This document shows, one piece after another, positions 33,216 through 45,573 of a DNA stretch of 64,000 nucleotides. The notes below the pieces were generated by a model, which was not told where the DNA came from, did no database searches, and was given only the letters and a program-made list of their open reading frames with translations. Within the stretch, counting starts at the first letter, position 1; each line of letters begins with the position of its first letter. Source of the DNA: Dipteris shenzhenensis (lineage: Eukaryota; Polypodiophyta; Polypodiopsida; Gleicheniales); NCBI GenBank assembly GCA_047967505.1, contig CM106538.1. One strand, given 5' to 3'. The position numbers and the translations under genes were made by a program.

Positions 33216-34579
33216 CCACGTGGCACAATTGTGATCAAACCACCTAACTAGGGGTTGACAGAACCTTAGCCTGGTTAAGTCCTATCTGCCACATGTTGCA
33301 TGGAGAGCCACCGGAATCTTTTGGAGATTCTGTCGAAGATGCCGATTCCGTCGCGGCGTCTGTTGGAAAGCCTGTGTGCTTGGTCGAGTTGTTGTAGCAG
33401 CATGGGCTTCGAAGACCCGTTTATCCATGCAGTTCCATTTGGAGAGGCGCTAGGTTGTCGCATGGAGAGCCGTCGCTAGGTCTAGAGCTCTAGCTCCTCT
33501 ACGAACCTCTGTGGATGGCGCGCTTGTAGTCGTGGCTGTTGTTCAGTGAGAGCGGCTCGTTGTAAAGCAGTCAAAAAAGCCTTAGGAGGCGATGGGCGTG
33601 CAGATGATAGAGTGGCCCGTGTGCCTGAGTTCGTCGAAGGTCGATTGGCAGACTTGGCTGAGGTCCCGTGAGGCGCTGAGTAGTGTGAGCAGTCGATCGT
33701 TGGCTTTGGAGAGCAGATTGCTAAGCCCGTCCAAATCGTCAGGAGCGTCACCTTGGAGATGCTTGGCACTGCAGGAGCCCTGTTGAAGGAGTGCTGTTGA
33801 AGTTGGCGATCGTTGTGCGATTGTGGAGGTGCAACCCGTGGGCGTAGAAGCCTTGCACAACACTAGAGATCTGTGGGGAGCCGCTTTGTGAAGTGGTCTA
33901 GAGCGCAGGTAGCGTAGGAGCCGGTGAAGAGGCTTGGAAGTCGTAGAAGTCTTCTGCAAGTCCGCGTAGGTTGAGGCCGTGCCTTGAGGCCTTGGACTGT
34001 GGTGGCTGTATAAGCCTTAGAGCTGCTGGCTAACCGTGAGCCGTAGGACAAGCTGCTGAATGCTTTGTTGAAGAACCACGGGTTGAGGAGCTGTTGTAGA
34101 TGGCTTATGCGAGAAACTTTAGAAGAGGCTGTTGATGCAGTTGTCCATCCTTGTTGTGATGCTAGCAACAAGTCGAGCTGCCGGGCACTAAGGCTAGATG
34201 GTTGAGAGCCTTATAGTTGTAGAAGGTCCTGTAGAGAACCTTTGATCGACCACTAATGTAGAGAACATAGAGGAGCAGCTCTCTCTCTCTCCCTATATTC
34301 CTCTCAAGCATTACACTCCCTATATTTCTCTCAAAGCATTACTCACAATCTCTCGGAATCACTCATAAGATCTCAATGGAATGAAGAGAAATCCTCACAT
34401 GGAACCCAAGAAATGAACGGAAATCTCTTAAGCAATGACGGAAATTTTCTCTCAAATGGACGGAATTTTCTCTCAACGGAAGTGAAGGGAAGAATCTCAC
34501 AATCACTCAAGAGAACTCTCAATCTCACAATCTCTCTCGCACTCTCAAGAATCTCAATGTCTCAGCGGAAGACAAGGGA
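33215..34579 (-). other. Copia B leader, long and partly GC-rich, no domain recognised
   Basis: This stretch lies between primer site and gag. Minus frames at 33482-34171 are fairly GC-rich, and one (33582-33959) contains a helical-looking LDGLSNLLSKANDRLLTLLS segment, but I recognise no family. It could be captured host sequence or a decayed insertion. Direct repeats around 'cggctctccatgcgac' occur near 33300 and 33470. The part next to the primer site (34260-34580) is rich in CTCT/AATCTCA. Confidence 0.4.
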
Positions 34580-34591
34580 GCTCTGATACCA
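34580..34591 (-). other. Primer-binding site of copia B
   Basis: The plus strand reads GCTCTGATACCA, the reverse complement of TGGTATCAGAGC, directly next to the LTR at 34592-34848. Confidence 0.95.
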
Positions 34592-34848
34592 TGACAAAAT
34601 ATGAAGAGGGGAGAGGAGAAGAGTGGAGATGAGGAGAGAGGGCACAGCTAGAGAGCACACCACAAATGACTAACTGTACACTAGAATTAGTTGAAAAAAT
34701 AGAATATATACAAACCCTTTTAGGGTTAGGGTTAGGGGATCTAACCCTTTCCTTTATAGCACTCTATAAGGTTAGTGCTATGCACATATGATCACGTGAT
34801 GGTGCTATGCACACATGATCACATGATGTTGAGCATGAACTCTCAACA
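34592..34848 (-). repeat. 5' LTR of copia B
   Basis: On the minus strand it starts TGTTGAGAGTTC and ends ATATTTTGTCA, 257 bp. Read by eye it is identical to the LTR at 52318-52574 in inverse orientation. It contains a short CCCTAACCCTAACCCTAAAA telomere-like tract and two near-identical 'gtgatcat-tgtgcatagcac' blocks. Confidence 0.95.
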
Positions 34849-37800
34849 CGAAAAAGATGCTAACAACGGTGGGTATGGATTATGAAACCATCCATGCTTA
34901 CCGTAATGATTGTATTCTCTTTTGTCGTGAGCATGGAGATTTGGCTAGTTTTCCAAAGTGTGGGGAACAAGGATATAGAGATGACTTGTAGGGTGAGCAG
35001 ATACTGGTAAAGGTCTTGAGACACTTTCCCATCATTGCAAGAATACAGCACATGTTCCGATGCAAATCCATAGTGGAGTTGATGACATGGCATGTATCTC
35101 ATTGGTCCATTGATGACACATTGACGATTCCCATAGATTGTGCAGCTTGGAAGCACATAGACAATCAATGGCCGGACTTTGCGAGGGAGCCACGCAACTT
35201 ACATCTTGGGCTCACCATGGACGGCGTGAATCCTTTCGGATTATGCTCCACATCTTGGTCGACATGGCCCATAGTTGTGGTGAATTGCAATATCCCACCA
35301 TGGCTAACAATAAAAAAGGGACACCTCATGCTTGCACTACTTGTGCCAGGGAAGCACAAGGCAAAAAATATGGACGTGTACATGGCACCTTTGATAGAGG
35401 AGTTACAGATATTATGGACAGGAGTGTGGGTCTTTGATATTTCTAGAGCTCCTAGACATACCAATGATATTTTGGTCAGGGGTATCTTGATGTGGACCAT
35501 GCATGACTACCCAGGATATGGAGAGTGTGCAGGTACATGGTTGTGTCTCTACAAGTATAATATAGGATTATGCTTTTATGACTCTCTTTTGCACGCATGT
35601 CTTATACTAACACATTCATGCACGTGTGCAGGACTTGTTACAAGTGGGTACCATGCTTGTCCTGTTTGTGGACCAGGTTTGAAATCGCTTGCATGATACT
35701 CCAAACGTATGAGGAAAAATGTTTATGAAGGTCATGCTCGATACCTTCCGCTGGACCATCTCGCACATGGAGGTCAACTTGATCCACCACCATCATATTT
35801 GAAGGCAAGTGACTGGATTCAAGCTTGGAGGGTGAATGGAGATGAACGTCCTCCTGGTATGAAGAGGCTATCGATCTTTCACGAGATTCCTTATTGGGGT
35901 CAGTTACAAATCAATCATCTCTTAGATCCCATGCATATCTTCAAGAATGTGGGGGCTACTATTTGGGCACACTTGGTTGGTTCCAAAGACTCGAGAGGAG
36001 TGCGAGAAGACTTGCGTGCTATAAATAGGATGTCTCGTTTGTGGCCCCAAGTGCATGCTTTGGGAAAAGTTGTCCTCCCGAAAGCAACGTGGATCCTCTC
36101 TACGAGGGAGGAGGCGGCGGTCAAGGTGGACATTGCCTCTTTTCAAACACCAATAGGGTACATGCGTCTGTTGACAGAAGCATTTTCAAAGGACAATAAG
36201 CTTACTGGGCTCAAGTCCCATGATTGGCACAAGGTCTTACAGGTATTCTAAGCTATAGAATTAGTGTACCGATCATCGTGATGCATTAGCGTAATTATGA
36301 TTATGTTATATTGTTGACATGACTTCTTTGTTGCTTTGATAGTTCATCTTCCTAATTACAATAAAAGGGTGCTTTCAGGAAGATGTTAGAAATGCTATAT
36401 TCAAGATCAATGGTATTGTGAGGTATGCTTGCTTGAGAAGGGGAGGATTATGACAACTCAAGTCCACTTGCTTGTGCACATAGTTGATGAGGTGGCCATT
36501 GCAGGTACCGTTCATAGTCGAGGGATGTTTTTTCTCGAGCAGTTTATGAAAACTTTGAAGGGATTTATAAGACAAAGAGCAAGACCAGAAGCAAGCATGG
36601 CAGAGGGATGGCTTGTGCAAGAGTCATTAGTACATATCACGGAGTTTCTTGCATCCACGGACGATGATCGCAAGCTTGGCATAACAAGGATGATGATCAC
36701 ATCGTTGGCGAGGTTCCCCAATGAAAAGGGATTGAAAGAAAGATGAGCGAAGAGCAAATGAAGAAATTCAATAAGTTTTGTATCCTCAATAGCCCTGAGA
36801 TGCAAAAGTGGATTGAGAGATATGAAGTGGCCAAAGCAGAAAGAATAAATGCAAGGACGAGATTCATAGTAATGTACAAGCGATCACAACCATATCCATG
36901 GGATCTGGCTCTTATCCCCACTCACATGTCACTTGATTGGCTACAATTGGGTCGACGTAAAGCCGAACGCAATGGAGAGACAATAAACGAGCGCGAGTGA
37001 GAGTTATCATCTAGATGTATGATGCATGTAAGTTTCTTACCTCTTGATGTAATTAAGTAATTATATGTGGCAATATATGCTATAAAATAGATGCATCTTC
37101 ATTGTTTTAATGATGCTCTTTTACAGTACAAAAAGTACAGTGCATTATGGTCATATGGATGACATTTTCACGTGGAATGCATTGATTCAAAGAGAGTCAT
37201 GTATGATTGTGGAGTCATGGCTAACTTCACACAAGATAGCCGAGCAAGTGCTTCGGATACCAATCTTCTCTCCTCACAGTTGGATTATTGTGGAACCATA
37301 CGCGAAATCTATGAAGTTGATTTCAGACGATTTAGATTTTCATTCTTGATGTAAAATTGTTTAGAACTATTTACAACGGTCCCCATGCGACAGTGAGAAA
37401 AGATAGTAGCAGTTTCTTTGCAATAGACTCCACCAAACATTGGACCGATGAAAGTGATACTTTTGTTCTTCCCGAGCACTGTGAGCAGGTGCATACTAAT
37501 GATTTAATTAATTGAAGCTTTCATTTCTAAAGATCCATTCATACATGTACTTGAGCATAATTTCATATATATAATTGATGACATTTGGCACCCATCTTCA
37601 ATATAGGTGGTTTCTCATCCGGGTCATTCTGATCCAAGATGGTCGTATGTGATCCAAGTTGCACCATGAAGTAAGAAAATTTTTGAAGATAGAGATGTGG
37701 ATATGGAGATGCCACTACCGATTCCGGATCCAATTGATCCCGATGAATCTAGCGAAGAAGATGAAGATCACAATATGAGCCAAGAGGAAGATGCACATAA

Positions 37801-38032
37801 TGACATCACATGGGAGAAAGATGGAGATCACGATATTGAGAAAGAAGACAACGATCATCAAGAATCACCACACTTTATTGAAGAAGATGATCAAGTACTT
37901 CTAGGTGAATGCACGATGCTAGATTATGATGATGATATAGGAGATCAACTCAGTATAGAGTTAGAGATAGACTTGTTTGGTGCCTTAAACTTGGCTCAAG
38001 ATGAAACAGTTGATGTAAATGCTCTTCATTGA
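34849..38032 (+). pseudogene. CACTA transposase (TNP2), main part
   Basis: From KKMLTTVGMDYETIHAYRND the sequence follows plant TNP2: FPKCGEQGY, KVLRHFPIIARIQHMF, HLGLTMDGVNPF, WPIVVVNCNIPPWLTIKK, LMLALLVPGKHKAKNMDVYM, then after an intron (~35530-35630) GYHACPVCGP, LLDPMHIFKNV and LTGLKSHDWHKV. Next come a DUF4218-like part (36447-36720), a DUF4216-like part (37110-37500) and an Asp/Glu-rich tail ending at 38032. TNP2 catalyses excision and insertion by binding the CACTA ends. Stops occur at 34990 (TAG) and 35696 (TGA), and a segment is missing near 36430. The N-terminus is on minus at 52580-53342, separated by copia B and the inversion. Confidence 0.85.
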
Positions 38033-38189
38033 TTTTTTTCATCTCAAACTTGGACATGAATATATGAGCTTCAAAGGCTTGATGTACATGCTCTCATACT
38101 TTTATTCTCTCAAAAGATCAAACATGTATGAAAATTTAAAAAATTTTGTCATTGGAAAAAACTAACTTTTAAGACCTATATGAGTAAAA

Positions 38190-38419
38190 AACCTCTATGG
38201 AAAACATCGCTATAAAATAGTATCTCAGTGTCACTATATAGCGATACTTAAAAGTCGCTATATAGTGACTTTTGTAATCATCGCTATATAGCGACATTTG
38301 CCTAAAGTTTCTATATAGCAACGCTTTACAGGACGTGCTTCCCAGACCGATTATTAGCGCCCCGCACGTGCTAAACGTCGGTACTTAAAATGTTGCAATA
38401 GGATCTGTGTGTAGTAGTG
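38190..38419. repeat. CACTA copy 2 subterminal repeats and terminal inverted repeat
   Basis: Three degenerate palindromes lie near 38230, 38254 and 38280. They are followed by 'cgtcggtac' and the end GGATCTGTGTGTAGTAGTG. Read from the outside inwards it is CACTACTACACACAGATCC, nearly the same as copy 1. Confidence 0.85.
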
Positions 38420-39510
38420 ACTTTACAATAAATGAAGCTGGCCCTTCTAGTCAACTAGCTTGCCCTTATCCCCCACTCAGGCAAAGACACCATCGTGTAT
38501 GACTACCACATGGCTTGAACCCAAGTGTCTCCATGTTTGATTAATGGCATGTTCCTGCCAATCCATGATGATAAGGTTAAGAGTAGCTGAGGTGAGATGT
38601 TAGCCCTTGAATTAGGCTAACGCAAAAGAGTTGCAAGTACAGTGACCGAGTGCTCATCTATTCAAAAAAGGTGAAGTCTTGGACCAAGCACCATTTTGCA
38701 GCAATGGTATAGAAAATTGCAGCAAATCCCCAATCCATAGTAGTGGTAGGATGCACTGAGTGCTACTACAATTAGCGGGTTTGTGTAGTTAGGTGTAATG
38801 CGCTTGTTGTAGGGAGTAGAGAAGAGAAAAAGAGAGCAGTGCACTGAGTTCTCTTCCTCTCACCTGAGCTTGCTAGGATAGGAAGCTACTGAGTGTTTGG
38901 GTCATTTTTTGCTTGGGTGTAGCCATTTTTAGTGAGGTTCAGAGACTTTTCTATATATAGGTATCTTGCATGACCCATAACTTATGCATTGCTCAATGGA
39001 ATTCGGTAAACTTTGTCTTCAAGTTGTAGTACACATTCCAAACTTGAACATGAGAGCAAAAAATTATGGAATAAGGATCTGGAATGAGGCTGTTAAAGCA
39101 TTACAAGTGCTATGTTGCATGTGAAGCATGCATCCTGAAGACTATAGGATATAGCATTTTATTCAAAAACTTCAAAATTTTATTCTATACATATATGCAA
39201 CCAAGTAATCATTCAAAAGTACACTATGTGAGCATCCCCTCAACCCAAGGACACCTAAATAAGAACATTAGGCATGGGTTAATGGGCCTCCAATGTGCTA
39301 AAGTGATGCATACCCATTTGAGGGCACGCTCCATAACTTTTTTTTGATTTGTTGAAAACCAAACCGGATTGAAAATTTGGAATTCAAATATTAGGAGAAA
39401 AGGGAGCTCATTTTGGGGTTTGGGGCCTTGAGAAAAATTCACAATTTATTAATTTGTCTTTCCTCTAAAACACTAAAATATGGCATAACTCCACTAATGC
39501 ATGGTGCATA

Positions 39511-39890
39511 ATTCGATACTTCTGACATCACCGGTGCATCTGGAGTGGGCAAAAACCCCGCGAACGACATTTGAAACACTGAAAATGGGCACTCGGAGGC
39601 CCGAAAAAGGCCAAAAAGTCCCCTAAAAAAAAGTGTACTAAAGAATGCAATTTGACAAGTTGGCTGGGTTCTGCTGAAACTACATGGCTGGAGGTTGAGC
39701 GGGAAATATTAATGTTACCTCTAGTGCATTGAGCATTGGGGCCAACCTATCAAATCGCTTTCTTTAGTACACTTTTTTTGGGGGGCCTTTTTGGCCTTTT
39801 TTGGGCCTCCAGGTGCCCGTTTTCAGTGTTTCAAATGTCTTTCTGTGGGTTTTGGCCTGCTCCAAATGCACCGCTAATGTTAGAGTACCA
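39511..39890. repeat. Long foldback element
   Basis: Arms of ~150 bp (about 39511-39662 and 39750-39890) are imperfect reverse complements. Both contain 'acatttgaaacactgaaaa' and 'aaaaaggccaaaaag', and AGTGTACTAAAGAA (left arm) or its complement. The spacer is ~90 bp. The RNA would form a long hairpin. No terminal repeat family or TSD was recognised. Confidence 0.85.
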
Positions 39891-41599
39891 TTAGATATAA
39901 TAAAGTAGCTCAAGTGTCCTCATTGAATGCAAACTTGACAATATTTCTTTTTTCTTTTTTTGTATTTTTTCAATGTTACTTTGGCCCTCATTGGATTGGT
40001 GGACGGCTATTTTCTTTCTAGGCTAAAAGGCCCCAAAATGAGTTTCCTTTTTTCCTAATGCTAGGGGGACTATTGCATGGTGGTCTTAAAACATTGATAG
40101 TTGTTGGTATTGGTATCCAGATTCACCCTAGAATGGAAGAAGTTGCAAAAGTGCAATCTGTGCATGTCAAAAGATATTTTAATAAATCCAACACTATTTA
40201 CAATTTTGAATTGTTTATTTTTCCATGCACTTGCTTGCTATATGGCTCATAAGCATGCCAAAGTTCATTCCCTTTAATAATACACAGCATCAAACCTGAT
40301 AGTGTGCCCTTTGGCCTATTTGTGTTTTGAAGCATTTTAGGCCACATTGCATTTGTTTGGATATCCAATTCTACTGACATGTATCATTGGAGGGGGGAAA
40401 ACCGATGGCCGAAATTTTGCTACTCTTGCAAACTTTGAATTTTCACACCTCCCGCCCATCAAATCTTGGAAGATTAAGTACTTGCAATCTACCCCCGACT
40501 ACAAATGCCCTGCAACCTGCATGCACCTTGACATGACCTTGCGTAGACTTTGGTTTGCCATTGTCTTCTTTTAGGTAAGTTGTCTTCTATTGTTTGCTTA
40601 CCTCACTAGCTAGGTTCTTTGGGTCTATTTTGGGCTGATCATGGCCATGGTATCAATGGCAACATGCAGCTCACCATGGCTTGCAAGAGAAGCCAACAGA
40701 GGCTACGAGACAAGAAAGATGAAAAGCCAGGCCAAGGCACAAGGAATAGAGTGTGGGTCGAGGAAAGCACTGGCATGGTATCGAATCGGCAATAGAAGAC
40801 ACTTTTGCAACATCTGCAAAGGGAGAAAGAATGAGAAGAAAGAAGACTCCTTGTAAAGCAGCAACAAGAAGCGGTTTTGCTGATGCGTGCATTCGATCAT
40901 TGCCATTGGAGCGAAGAACAAGAGATGTGGTGTCACAATTGGTGGGAGAATTTGAGGCAGCAACATCAAGCCATTCATGTGATTACAAGTATTGAGTCTT
41001 CACAAGCTTTAGCGCACACCCTAAGTTCCCTACCACCATCTCTCAGGAGATGCACGCCCAAGAGGCAATGCTCTCTAGCCTGAGAAATGGCCTATAAAAA
41101 GTGAAAGGGGTGCACAACTTAGATCAACTAGCTGCAAAGAGGGTGACATTAGCTATGTTGGTGTCCTCTAAAACAAAGGAGAAATGTCTTGGGAACACAA
41201 TGTCAAAGATGTTGTCAATCAGAAGGACCAACGTGGCTCCATCGGTTGAATGTAGAGCCTCCATAAAGCAGGACCAATGCATGATCATCACGATCCAAGA
41301 AGTCTATGGGCTTCAACAGAATGCAAGAAAAGGAGAGATAGCCTAAGTGTAGAAGTCATTGCTATAGTGACGACGTTTTGGCACAAAAATATGAGAGTTT
41401 CTCCAAATAGAAAGGACATCTGTAAGAAGCGGATGGGACACAAGGTGTTTGAGCAGCACATCATACACATGATGCTAGATACAACATAGGTCAGTGGTGC
41501 CTACATAATCCCGGTGGTTGTTTGTGATTGAGCTTTGGGATAGTTTACTTGTTTCATTGCCTAAACTAGGGTTGGACTAAATGTGACTGTTCTAAACTA

Positions 41600-42290
41600 G
41601 CCTAGTGGTTTGAATATCATGCAACCATGGAGTTGGTTCAGCTCAATCGCCAGTAATGTGATTGTCCTGAACTAGCCTGGTTGAAGAGACATTAGTTGTT
41701 GTCCAGTTCGGTGGCATGGTTGAGCAGAAATTAACAACAATATATTTCACAACATATTGTTATTTTACTAAACCAGCCTAGTGGTTGGAACATCATGCAA
41801 CTATGGTGGCTACTTCAGCTCAATCACCAGTTTTATGTGATTGTCCTAAACCAGTGTGGTTGAATAGACATTAGTTATTGACCAACCCTGTGGTTGAAAT
41901 TATTGTGTTTCTTAGTACTTAAATTCATTAAATTTAATTTCTTGCTATTTGGGTTATATACCATTGTTAAATTGTGATTGAAATTATGAAATTCAAAAAT
42001 AAAAAGCAATATTTTATTATTTTCTAATGGTAAAATTTAGAAATGAAAAGCAAAGTACTTGTTATTGTCTAATATGTGAAGTTGAGACCATCAAGCTAAA
42101 CCATCCCGGTGATTGAAATTCTGATAGTGTCCTAAACTAGCCCGATGGTTGACTGTCCTAAATGTGTCCTAAACTATCCCAATGGTTGATTGTCCTAAAC
42201 CAGCCCAATGGTTGACTGTCCTAAAGGTGTCCTAAACCAACCCAATCATTGAAATTGTGACTATCCTAAACTAGCGCAGCGGTTGAAAAT
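41600..42290. repeat. Degenerate repeat with 'cctaaac-agcc--atggttgact' motif
   Basis: A ~178-bp unit is repeated at about 41606 and 41781 ('tagtggttggaacatcatgcaac ... agacattagttattg'). It passes into a shorter repeat of ~25-45 bp, 'tgtcctaaactagcccaatggttgac', between 42110 and 42290. Confidence 0.75.
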
Positions 42291-43404
42291 TATTTTGCTT
42301 TATTATATACTTTAATTAGACTATGTTTTGTCTTCTTTGAGTAGTAGCAAAAATGGGGCTCATAGTTCTGTTGTTCCTGCATGTTGGGTCAGCAGATGGA
42401 GTTGTATCTCAAGTTTATGGATCAAAATTGGGACATTTCACTTGAGAAGAGGAGCTTTGAGCATTGTAAATCATCAGGAAACTCAAAGACAGGAATGTTT
42501 GTTGTTGCAAAACACACATAGACTTTGACCTAGCCTAGCAAGCTATGAATGACTTGAGATCTAGTCATGTTGGAGCATTGCTCCATGGGGATTGATGCCC
42601 ATGTCTCCCCGATGAATGTGCAGTCTATAGGCCACCTGGATCCACATCGTTTGTTGCAAAGGAGGGCAGGTTTTGTAGCCTAATGTCTTTATGGGAGCCA
42701 CTATTTGTCCAAAGGGAGACCATGAGTGGCACAAGATTGAATGCATTCATGACACATGCAAGCATTGCAATTTGAAGTTGAAGAAGAAGACATTCAATGT
42801 CTATTGAAACGAGGGAAGACAACCATGTTGCTCTAAAATGGAGGAGATTTGAAAATGTCAATGTTGAAGGATCCGATAGAAAGAGATCGCTATTGTCATT
42901 AAAGAGCACCTAGCCAAGGGAGCTTGTAGGTCACGTGGTTCAATCCATCCCAAAATATGTGCTTCATAATTTCACGGCCAGCTGGTAGGATAAGCATTTC
43001 AGGACATGCCTTGCCAATTTTCCCCATGACGCTATTGTATCTATCACAGAACTTGCTGAAAATTATTCATTTCAAGAACAAGGTGAGATACAAAGTGCTC
43101 ACTGGTAAAACAAGTAGATAACAATTCTTGTGCATATCATGTATAGTCATTTGCTTGATTCTTCCATGCCGCATGTTGCTAATCTACTTGTTGCTGACTC
43201 ACAGGAGTCTAGGTCAATGCAACGCACATACCATTTCTACATTTTAGATGATAGGGAACATGACACCTTATTTGTGTAGCATGATTTTCTACTACATTGG
43301 GAATGGTTGAAAAGGAAAATCCCCATGCAAAAAATATAATACAAAATTGGGTGTGGTCAGATGGTGCTGCCTCTCAATTTAAATCAGCCCGTGGATTCTA
43401 CTTC

Positions 43405-43705
43405 TGTAAAGAATAAGGGAGAGAGATAGGAGACTCAAGTTCAGCTTTCTTCACAACACACAAAAGAGAGAGGACACAAGGTTGGAGGGTGAAGCCTTTC
43501 TTCACTTTTGCACACAACAACAATACAATAGAAGAGGGAAATACCCTATATGTCAAAACCTAGAATACGTGGTTCATATGTGAACCCAAACCAAAAACAT
43601 ACGTGGTAGTCTAACTACACCACGAGTACAACTAACATAGGCGGTGACATAAATGATAGTCATCCACCAGGAGATATATCGGGGGTAGAGCTTGATATCT
43701 CAACA
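43405..43705 (-). repeat. 3' LTR of copia A
   Basis: 301 bp, TGTTGAGATATC to TTCTTTACA on minus, bounded outside by ACTTC (43400-43404). It has one extra TGG triplet relative to the 5' LTR. Confidence 0.95.
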
Positions 43706-45573
43706 CTCCCCCTCAAGCTCAAATCCATCTCACGTACACCAAGCAAGCTCCTAAATCTGCGAAGCTTCTCGGTACCCAATGCCTTCGTAAAGATATCAGC
43801 CACCTGCTCCTCAGTGCTGACATAGACAAGATCAATCTCACCAGCTAGAACCTTCTCTCTCACAAAGTGATAATGCACCTCAATGTGCTTCGTTCTAGCA
43901 TGATAAACTGGGTTATTAGCAAGCATGATGCTGCTAATGTTGTCACAATGAATGACAACTGCTGCATGAACTGACTGTCCCATATCTGCAAGTAGCTTCC
44001 GTAACCAAGCTACCTCACATGCAGCCATTGCTGCACCCCTGTACTCAGCCTCTGTGCTCGACAAGGCAACTGTTGGCTGCTTCTTGCTGCTCCAACTGAT
44101 GGCACCACTCCCAAGGGAAAACATAAAACCACTAGTAGATCTCCTGTCTGAGACACTACCAGCCCAGTCAGCATCTGTGTATCCATGTACCTGTAATGCA
44201 CACCCAGCTTCATAGAACAGTCCATAATGCAATGTGGACTTCACATACCGCAGTATGCGCCTAGACGCATCCAAATGTGGCTTCCTCGGTGCCTGCATAA
44301 ACTGACTCACCAGCCCCACAGCATAGCTCAAATCTGGTCTGGTTATAGTCATGTAAATCAAGCTACCTACTATGCGCCTGTACATAGTAATATCTTCAAG
44401 AAGCTCACCTGACTCTGCATTGAGCTTCACATTCTGCTCCAATGGAACAGAGATAGGCTTACAGCCTGTCATCCCATACATGTCCAAACCGTATTGCCTT
44501 TGCAACAGCCATATCCCACTTGGGGATCTAATAACCTCAATGCCCAAGAAGTAACGCAGCTCTCCCAAATCCTTCATCTCAAATTTCTGCTTCAACAGCA
44601 GCTTCACTTCATTAATGTCTGCATCACTATCACCTGTAATAATCAAGTCATCAACATATATGACTATAAGCACAATCCCTCTGTTTGTCCTTTTCACATA
44701 AAGTGAAAAATCTGAATTGGAAATCTGAAATCCAATAGTGACAAGATATTGCCCTATCTTGTCTGACCATGCCCTCGGCGCCTGTTTTAAGCCATACAAG
44801 GCTTTGCGCAACCTGCATACAAAATCGGGGTGTGCTTTATCCTCATAACCTTCTGGCTGCATCATATAAACCTCTTCCTGCAAGTCACCATGCAAGAAGG
44901 CATTTTTCACATCCATCTGATGCAAAGACCATCCCTTTGCAGCAGCCATAGCAATTACTGCTCTCACGGTTGCCATCCTTGCAACTGGGCTGAAAGTTTC
45001 CTCATAGTCAATTCCATATGTCTGTGCAAAACCTTTGGCAACCAATCTTGCCTTGTACCTGCTAACAGACCCATCAGCATTGTGCTTTACTTTGTAAACC
45101 CACTTGCAGCCAATAGCCTTCTTATCATGAGGCAAAGGCATCAAATCCCAAGTGTGGTTTGCATCCAAGGCAGCCATCTCTTCATCCATAGCTGCTTCCC
45201 AATTTTTATGCCCTGCTGCATCCTCAAAACATGTGGGCTCTGGCTCCTCTAGAACCTTGACCATATAAGCATAGTGATGTGCTGTATACCCATCATATCT
45301 CAGCCTGTCAACTGGATACTTAATACGAGTGGACCTCCGTACAACTGGATCAGTTGCAGGCGTCTTTAAATCATGCCTGCTTTTCCTTGCACCAGGTGTA
45401 ACAACAGAAGGAATCCCAAGTTCCTCATCAAGGCTCATTTCAGAGCCGCTTGACTCTCCATCAACATGAGAGCTACCAGCAGACACATCAAACACTGGAG
45501 TATGGTCCACTTTTTCTTTTCCCTTATGTGGATACCTGCACAACACTATCAAGACTGCCATGTGACGATTCAC
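43660..45573 (-). pseudogene. Copia A reverse transcriptase-RNase H
   Basis: The 637-codon frame starts in the pol linker. The copia RT runs from WDLMPLPHDKKAIGCKWVYK through RYKARLVAKGFAQTYGIDYEE, DVKNAFLHGDL, LYGLKQAPRAW and the catalytic IYVDDLIITG to LGELRYFLGIEV. RNase H follows with YTDADWAGSVSDRRSTSG, LSSTEAEYRG, CDNISS, and [15 protein letters not shown]. The last codons run into the LTR. The catalytic Asp pair of the RT and the D-E-D residues of RNase H are present, so this part is undamaged; it is cut off from Gag and integrase by a frameshift near 45540. Confidence 0.9.
43706..43719 (-). other. Polypurine tract of copia A
   Basis: On minus, GAGCTTGAGGGGGAG immediately precedes the 3' LTR, the usual plus-strand primer site for copia reverse transcription. 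Confidence 0.85.

Larger units (their letters stand above)
31813..34848 (-). mobile_element. Copia B, 5' piece (LTR, leader, gag start), cut by the inversion
   Basis: Reads on minus from the LTR at 34848 through a primer site (34580-34591) and an unusually long leader (~2.5 kb) to the Gag ATG at 32042. It breaks off at ~31813, inside Gag. The remainder continues on + from ~48162. TSDs are CGAAA at 34849-34853 and TTTCG at 52575-52579, reverse complements of each other as expected if the pieces were joined before the inversion. Rejoined length is ~7.45 kb. Confidence 0.9.
34849..38419 (+). mobile_element. CACTA copy 2, transposase-side piece, displaced by the inversion
   Basis: Runs from the copia B target duplication to the terminus GTAGTAGTG at 38419, followed by ACT (38420-38422). 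The other piece of the same element is 52575-58694, whose outer flank is AGT (58695-58697). ACT and AGT are reverse complements, so after undoing the inversion the element is bounded by a direct 3-bp AGT duplication, normal for CACTA. Degenerate copies of GTCGCTATATAGCGAC lie at ~38230-38295. Rejoined length without copia B is ~9.7 kb. Confidence 0.85.
38423..43399. other. Spacer between CACTA copy 2 and copia A, no gene recognised
   Basis: Almost 5 kb that lay between copia A and the CACTA element before the inversion. A foldback (39511-39890) and a ~180-bp repeat (41600-42290) are annotated separately. Open frames near 40640-41490, such as 40753-40995 with KTPCKAATRSGFADACIRSL, have no domain I recognise. 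Confidence 0.4.

Noticed and set aside
34714-34735. CCCTAA repeats as an interstitial telomere
   Set aside because: Only about three units, and they occur inside both LTRs of copia B, so they are part of the retroelement.
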